Assembly: GCA_000969725.1 (NCBI GenBank)
Contig: JXSR01S022726.1
Source: Ophiothrix spiculata
Taxonomy: Eukaryota; Echinodermata; Ophiuroidea; Amphilepidida; Ophiotrichidae
Direction: 5' to 3' (one strand)
DNA: 21,155 nucleotides
Position 1 is the stretch's first letter; every line of letters begins with the position of its first letter. The notes under the pieces were generated by a model. The model was not told the DNA's origin. It saw only the letters and a list, made by a program, of their open reading frames with translations, and did not search any database. This document shows positions 9,801 to 18,800 of this stretch, in pieces. The position numbers were made by a program, and so were the translations under genes.

Positions 9801-12800
9801 TTTCATCTGTATGTTCAGGTATTTATTTATTTATAAGACTTTTATAAGTTTCTGACATTTGTTTATAAGTCATATTGTGTGTTTTGACAACTTTTAAAAT
9901 GTTAGAAACGTTTAAAAACGTTTTGTTATAGATGTATTAGATCGATGAAGCACGTTCTGCAAAAAGCTTAACAAAAGGGTAAACAACCAAGTCCTGGGTA
10001 ATGCTAATCGTTGCAAATTACGCATGTAACTAAGTAAACTGTTTAATGTTTACACAGTATAATCACAATTATTGTAATTTTTACTCAATTAACTTGGAAG
10101 AATGGTAATAATATTGGTAAACAATCTGACAATGCTAGAGATAATCGAATTCTTCACAAGGGTGTTGATGACTAAGAGCATTAAATGATATCAAAAGTTT
10201 GATCTTGCACATTTATTTATTTAATAATCACGGCGCATTTATTTATAATCACGATTTACTTCTAAGCATGGTCTCTACCACAACACAAACCGTTCTGACT
10301 CACTAAACTGATGAACTTACGCTATGGTCTTCATAAATCAATGGTGATTATATATTTTGTCACAAATTCCCAGCCAAAAAAAAAGAGGCCAACACATAAA
10401 ATCTTTAAAATTTCTTCACATGAAACTTGTTAGATAGATTAATCACAGTAAATGAGCGTGGCTGCTATAATTTGTAATCACACTACTAAACCATAAGAAT
10501 CATATAGCTAGTTTGTAATATACCATCCAACTTTCAATGACAATACCTTATTTTTATTAACTGTTGCTCATTATTAACGTTATCCAAACCATTCCTCATA
10601 TTTTGTATATGCCACACAAGTGTATTGATGTTTCCATGTGTTATTTTAATTAAACCATCTTCTTGGTAAGCTTGAAGAATTTTCATAGTTTTGTCAGCAA
10701 GTGTATCTGCAATACAAATAAGAAAAGTATGAGGTGCTATTTATTTATTTTTTCATTTTTGTTGTGCCATACTTTGATAATGTCATGAATGTTGAAACAA
10801 ATCAGATGCATTTTAAGTATCACTCAACCAAACATAATCAACATAGGAGATTTATTCGATTTCAAAAAAACCCAGTATGCATTAGATATAAATAGATACA
10901 TCACTAATCAATATTGAAAAGCTAGAATCAAGCTACCTGATATTTGTTTTAAAGAAACTGTATTAGAACAAATTTCACATTGCAATCTACCGCCAAACAC
11001 ATACAAATATCATTTTATAAAAACTACAAAGGACGTAATGAATTGTTAAATGTTTCAAGACAAGGAGACAAGTCCTACAATCATGATTACTTATACAGGG
11101 GGTATCTTAAGGTTTCAAAGATTATCAAGGAGGGAAGGAACTTTATCAATGAAATTGTGACAGAATAGTCTCTGGTCCTTATCTACATCATGGTACAAAT
11201 TTGTCTAATTTTTTACTTTCACTTCAACTGGAGATATCAGCAACCTGCCCGCTAACTAGGTGACCTGCATGGAGAAATTGAGGCACAGAGTGATCATGTT
11301 GATGAGTTACAGTGCCCAAGATCTTGACATGCCTAAAGTTTACTTGTTTAATACCAATTATGTATAGGACAGAGGCTCCACTTTCCAAAGTCATTCATCG
11401 AAGAAAAATACGAAATGGATTCTTATTGCTATAGAGGATCTCTACAAACATGGTATGTGGATAGTTAGTTTAAAGTGGGAGAAATTACTTTGCACAATGA
11501 CTATTTAAAGATGTCTTAAGGATTGCATAAATTATAAGAAAATGACGTTTCTGGCTCTATTTCTTATTGGTTATCTTTAAACGTTTTTGATACCTCCTCG
11601 TAGACATAATAAAAGTTACCCTTTTGAGACAATTCCCAGTGGAATACATCCATATGCGGATATTGCTGAACAAGAGAATTGACAACATCATTATCCATTC
11701 TGACGTTGTCGAGTATTAGCCCAATTAAACGGATCTGATTGTTGGCAAACTCCGTAGATTCCACTCCCCTTCTTTTTCTACTTGAGCTTGATATGCTATG
11801 CAAGATGTTGAAGTTGCGAAGGGCTGATAAATAATCACCTTTGTAAAAAAATAAGAGAAAGAATACATGAAATTGTATAATGCGTACGTACAATTTCGGA
11901 AAATTAACGAATTCACAACATTTTATTAACGGCATATTTTTTTCAACGTGTAATCGACTAACGAAGGACTGTAAGCTATATGATGAAGATAAATGGTTGA
12001 GTTCTTGTTCAAAAGAGAAAAAGAGAGGTTAAAATTATTCAGTCTCATGTAATAAGATATTTAGTCGAAGACAACAGCGGCAAATAGAGCATCAAGAGTT
12101 TATGGTCCTACCTTTCGCTTCAAAGGCCACAACATAATTGGCAACAAATTTCTCAGCTTCTTCTGATGTAACAGATGTTTTGACTTGGACTTCAACAACA
12201 ATGGAAGTTATAATGCAACTCCCAATCTGACTGCATACCTGTATCCATAATACAATCCATAATACAAGCTATTTTTTAAATAAATACTTATCTTAAAATG
12301 AAAGTTAATCTTTGTTGGTAATTTACAAATCCATAATCTTTAAACTTTGGATCACAACACATAAATTTAACTTGTTGGAAATGTTCATTTTTTTTATCAC
12401 CGCAGTCTTCTTCAGCCGAATGATCCGTTTCCCGGTGACTTGACCTTAGCCAATAACATAAGGCACGAGCACTTCAACCTACTCTCAACAAAGACGGGTG
12501 CCGCTAAAAGTTACCAAATTGTATATAATACCCGTTTCTGATATCATTGACTAAGGTCAAGTCATTGAGGGAAACGCGCCATTCGACTGAAGAAGTCTGC
12601 AGTGATAGTAGATGAAAATTTCCAACAAGGTAATACATTTATGTGTTGTGATCCTAATTTTAAACATTATAGGCCCCCAAAAGGGGAATAACTTTATTCC
12701 AAGAATAACTTTTTATTTCTTCCATGGGTGACGCCATATTGTATTCACAAATAAAGAATAAAGTTATTCTAAAGGCTAGTTATCCCAGGCTGTATAAAAT

Positions 12801-15800
12801 CCAACTTAGCTCATGGCTCTATTTCAAGAACAAAAATACAGGAATAAAGTTATTCCTGGAATAACTTTTGTGAATACGGGCCTATGGAATTAAATACAGG
12901 TAAGGTATCTGTACTGGTAGTGATTGATCAACTTCAAATGTGCAGCTGCAGCATTAAAAGCACGCCATATGGCAATAGCTGGCAGTGCAAATGTAAAAAA
13001 GACAGGTAAAACAACTTGTTTGCTGATGGATCGGATCACTTTACTTAACGTCTTAAAAACTTGGACCTCATGGAATGAATGTTAACATTGTAAGTATTTT
13101 AAAAATTGCATTACCTGAAGTATAAATGTATTAGTTTGTCCGCCATTCCACGTTGGTTGACCTATGAAAGTTCCTGATGCAGATGGTGTTTTCTCTACAA
13201 TGATTGCTGTAGAGGAATTGGCCCCTATCACCATAGAAACTTCATACATAAATGGGTAAGCTATTTCTCCGTCTTCTGTTGAGCACCCTGATACTTCATA
13301 TCTCACCTATCAAAGCATAGCATTAAAAATAACATTAGACACCAATGACACGGACAATGTTAATTTATGTGTTGACGCATTTGAACATATGTCAAGTGTT
13401 TTCATGCCAAATTTGAGCTATTTCTTCATAGGGGCTACCTCGGAGCCTTCTTGTTACAATTTAACTTCATCTTTTCATGATTCAATATGTTCAATTTACA
13501 TGGAATGAATTTACTTGTAAAAGAAATGATGACATAATACTAGACGAATTTCAACTGTCTTTAATTATTTCAATCTCATGATGGTGTTTTTTCGACATTC
13601 CTGCTTAAAATGACCTTAACGTGGGATAGGCCATGTTTATGTGTCGTATCGTTTTAATGAAAATAAAATAAAAATAAATAAATAAATGTCGGTGCTTATA
13701 TAGCGCTTTTTCCAGAATTGTTCAAAGCGCTTTACATTTATTCCGTTTCCAATAGAATATAACCAACTTATGCGGCTGCCTTACAATCACGGCGCCTATT
13801 GAAAATATTCCTAGTAACTACCCATGATAACGCTTGGGTCGACGAAGCAATTAGGATTAAATGTCTTGCCCAAGGACATAACCCGTTGGCCGTAGCGGGG
13901 CTCGAACTCACGACCTACTGATTCGCAGTCCTGCTCTGTTCCACTAGACCACACGAGAACAACGGTATGCCGCTACATTACGTCAGCTTTCCGGGTACAG
14001 CTTTCACAAGAATAATGAATTATTCTCTTAATTTATGGCAGTGAATTGGTGAAAATGTAAACTTGATTATCAAATTAATGCCTCTTTACCTCGACCTGCG
14101 TGTACAAACCTCATCTAGAACAGTGTAATCTTCGATTGACAGTTGACAATATTCAATGCCGTGGTATATATAGATATTTGTAATTGCTAATCCCTCCTGT
14201 CCCGTTGACGTGGTGGCTGTAGCCGAAAATTGGTAACGTGAACCTTTAGTAAGAATACCTGAAAATGATTGATAAACATATATCTTGCATGGTTGCAATT
14301 AAATGCCAATGTATTAACCGTATCTATTTGTCTATAAGCACCAGATATTCATAGTGGGATGATAAGTTTACCTGAACTAAAAACGGGACAGTAATTTATT
14401 CAAATTAGTAGAAAATTGGTAAATCTATTGTCCCGATAATACGATATTTGTCACGTTGATAATCAGCTAACTTACAGCATAAAGTGTTCAAGTAAAGGTT
14501 TAATTATGACAAATGTATAAGCAAGATACATACAAATTGGTCTGGTTGTATTTAGAAAAAAAATACACAGAAGAAAGGCTATGAGACGCCACTCACTCTA
14601 GGGTTAAGCCATTTGCCGATCCGACCCATTGCAGCTAGCTTTATTGCCAAGGTCATAACCGTGAATTCACATTTTACCTGGTTTGATAATCAATTGAGAC
14701 ACAGTGAGGGTGCCGTTTCCTGCAACTTGTATTTGAGTTTCCAGATTGCTGCCATCTGTAAGATCCAAAGACTCGTATCCTATGGTTGATACAGTTGTCC
14801 ATATGACTGACTCAAGCGGTGATGTATGTGAAATTGTGGCTTTGAAGTGAGCAACATCTGATGAAGGAATTTGACCCAATGACCCAGCAAGTTGTAGACT
14901 AATCTGAACCAAGAAAAGAAAAGAAAACAAAACAAAAAGAAGAAGCTACCAATAAATAAAAGAAGCCACATAGCCTATGTAACAATCCAATAATATGTAC
15001 ATTTCAATTCATGAACTTTATTATTGCAAAGGACTGGTAAATTTATTCGTCATTTTTGAAAATGTTCAAAATTCAAAATAATGCGTCTTTAGTTGATGTT
15101 GATAATTCTATCTGGGAATTATGACTGACATATTTTATATTTCCCTGTCAAATATGCGAACAACCAAGCCCCGGATAACGCTAACGTAGACAAGGATGGT
15201 TTTAAATGGGTACTACCATGAATAAAGATATCGGGTCCCATAACAACTTATACGAATCAATTTGTATCTTTAATCATGAGCCATATAATTGCTCAACAGA
15301 ATATACGAATCAATCTGTATCTTTAATCATGATCCATATTGCTCAACAGAATATGTAAGACGAATGCCTGCAATTCATTGAAAATAGTTTACCTTTGGAA
15401 CATAACCTGGCTTAGCAATGACCGTCAATGATGATGAAGTAGATCGTGTATTTTTGGTTATCTCCATTGTAAAGACATAAGAGTGATATGCTACCATGGT
15501 ACTGGCTTCAAACGTGAGTTGTGAAGATGTTGTACTGCTACTTGAACCAACGACAGATTGACATGGTGAACCATCGGATGCCTGAAAGGAATAACATGTC
15601 AATGATCTTTTTCTAGGAAAACTGACGTGCAGTATTAGCAAATCTGATCTTCAAATATTGGTTATTTGAAATGACATTGCAGTTCTTAATCAAGCTAATT
15701 GTTACGTGACAGATCAGCGCAATAAGCTTTACCAATTTGATGTACATACATTAAAACGAAGAAAACTTTGCTATTTAAGTTCTTTAATTCTTTTTCTTAA

Positions 15801-18800
15801 ATGTATTTCTTTTCTCTCTTTATAAGCAAGAATATCATGTTTAAACAAGCTGTGTTTACCTTTGTACATGTCCATGCAAACTCCAAATCACTGTTGTCAG
15901 ACGAGTCTGGATCATGTGATTGCGATCCATCTAATGATACAAGACCATAATCAACTCCTATTTCAATCGTGTTTCCACCCTGAATCGAAGCTACTAGATC
16001 CGATTGAATCGTTGCTAGTGTTATACTTGCGCCGTTGGACTCAGATGTGTCACTTTTGAGGGATACTGTCACCGTGCATTCGATGGATGTACCACCTTGA
16101 TTATAAAATGATGTGAAAACAAGTCCATTGATCAAAACCATAATAGTTATAATAGATGTGTTTAGTGTTCATGCTTTAATCAAATACGGTAGCTTCATAA
16201 ACAGATAGATACACTAAAGCTAGATTTGCCGCACATGAATTCATATCATGAACAGCTAATATCTCTTCTTTATTTTATTTACAGAGTTTAATATTATGAT
16301 ATGTAACATTACTTTAGGTAAAGCATCATGAATTATATGTATCATCACACTTCTAATTCTCTTTATATACCACCAGCTACACTTTAAAGCTTTGGGTGTA
16401 CTAATTATAGTAAGCCACTGCAGAATATATCCCACATTGAAAAATGGTTATCCTGTACTAATGCATTTAATGTCCAGGCTTCAGTGTTACTTATCTTTTT
16501 CTACACAAATGAAATAATGTAATCACATTTCTCCTTCTTTCGCCTTTACAATGATTGTGTTACTCTTCGTATATGCTTTTGATTGTTTTTCATTATTTTG
16601 TTTTTTACATATGATCTGGCTTCTCGAGTTTGGTATCAGCCTACGTAATCAAATTGGTAGCTATTGGTTCAGGAATTGGACATTACATACTTGGTAAGGT
16701 TTGAGCAGGAATATAACACGAGCGTGAGGAACTATGAATGGAAGTGGCAGAGCAAGTCCATGAATATTCAACTTCTCCAATAGTCATACAATCGGTGTAG
16801 AAAGTCACAATAGCAGTTAATGTAAAACTGTAGGGTATCAATACGGAAAAAAATAATTATACATTATTAAAAGGAGTTTATGTGTATAATTTTAAAGAAG
16901 GTGCTCACCTGTTTTTAATAATGATTCTCATCATTTTGATTATGTATACTCTCATTCATATGGATTGAAATAAGTCCAAGAATAAATTTAAATCTAGATA
17001 ACCAGAAATCTACTTACTCGGAGCAGCCGAATCACTTCCAAGTAGCCTCAGAGTCGACATCACAACCCAGCTGAAGGACGATGGTTTCGTCCGCAACGTC
17101 GGTTGCTCCGAGTAAGTAAATTTCTAGATTTCTAGAATTAAAATTTTAGTTGAACTCGTTTCTCATCATTGTGTATTTGCCACATGTATGAAAATGTAAT
17201 AATTGTAAATCATCTAGTAAGCCCGTATTAGACACATTCTTCAACATATCAATAACTTCTGGTTTTAATTAAGTTGAAATGGTATGTATTCGGCAATAAC
17301 ATTATACGTTTAACGCTCAGAAGCCCTTTCTTAACTCCTAGCCTACATCCTTCTGGTGTATACAGGTTTGTTAAGCCTGGGGCAATCTACACGGAGTGCA
17401 AATCCAGATGCATGCGCATCCCCGAGATCCAGATCTGAGATCCGCATCTCCGTAGACCACTTACACGTACGCCTCTACGCAGAGTGTTGTACAGCAGATC
17501 CGGATCTGACGCCTGTGTAGGCACCGTCTACTGCAAAGCGGCTTACGGAGATGTGCATTCATCTGGATTTGCACTCCCGTGTAAATTGCCCCATTATTAA
17601 CGAAAACGTGAGAATCTACACACAGATTCAGTGCCATATTATAACTTACTCTTCAGATAGCTTAACGTTGTTCACATCCACATTACTTAGGATAGAAACC
17701 TCGAATGTTGCTTCTGATGACCTTATGACCTCTTTAGATATCGATGCCGATAAATCCGCAGCATTTATTACGGTCAGTGTGAACGTGTAAACAACATTGG
17801 TGTCTTTTAAATAAGTTCCGTCGATCTGGATAACTGAATCTCCCTTGCCGTCATTTCGCCCTAAAATAAGGGAAACAACATGTATAAAGAAATCAAATCT
17901 AAACGAAATACGTGTTGAGTCAACAATTTGTGAAAATGAACATGGTAATTGGTATATCTGCATTTTCATTTTATAGTTTGGAAGAAACGAACTGTGTGAT
18001 GAACTTGCTAAATACGTTAAACCACAATCTGGCAAACATTGATTTAAGTAGATTTAAGCAGCCCGGTGTGTAGGTACTTTGATAACGAAGTTGAGAGGTT
18101 CTTCAAACCAATACAATTTTTTAACCACAATTGAAATACATTGGCTATTAAAGTTCAGTATTATTGTTAAGAAAATGTTTAAAATACACATTTTTTGAAC
18201 TGGTGCTAGGAAATTCAATGGGAAATCTTTGAGTAGATTTTTTTGGAGTATATCAATATCAGCAGTTCTTAAATAGTTGCCGTATGTCTGAATTTACAAA
18301 TTTACAGCATCGTTTCAATACACTGAATAGGGTTTTCACAAACGTTATAAACGTTGACTTACTGTTAACATCGGTCAGAAAATCTGAGAGAAGAGCACTA
18401 CTTCCACTTGATGACACGGACCACTGATACCTCAATGGCTTTCCTGTGCTATCTCTTGAATTCAAACCAACAAGCCTCAGATTGCCGCAACGTGGTATAA
18501 CTGAAGGACCATCAATCACAGGTACGGGTGGTCTGGACACAAGAGGTGTTATGGTTTGTGTTGTTTTGCTACCCATTGTGGTTAGGCTAATTGTTGTGTC
18601 GAGAACGGAGGAAGACAATGTGGTTAAGTCGTCAGTAGTTGTTGGTGCAACTGTGCTTTCCCGAACGGTTGTAGGCAATCTTGTTTTCTCGTCTGTAGTT
18701 GTTGGCGCCTTTGTTGTGTCAAGAGCAGTTGTGAGCAACGTTGTTATCTCATGTGTAGTTGTTGATGCAATTGTTGTTTCAACAGTGTCAACTGTGCTTT

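Noticed and set aside
11564..11619. Extension of exon 10 to a GTATCA donor or the stop at 11564
   Set aside because: The GTATCA donor gives phase 0, which does not fit exon 11. The GTAACT donor at 11614-11619 gives the required phase.
14086..14109. Alternative exon 7 donor (GTAAAG, a few codons later)
   Set aside because: It has a better consensus but leaves phase 2, which would break the frame at exon 8. The GTTTGT donor keeps phase 0.
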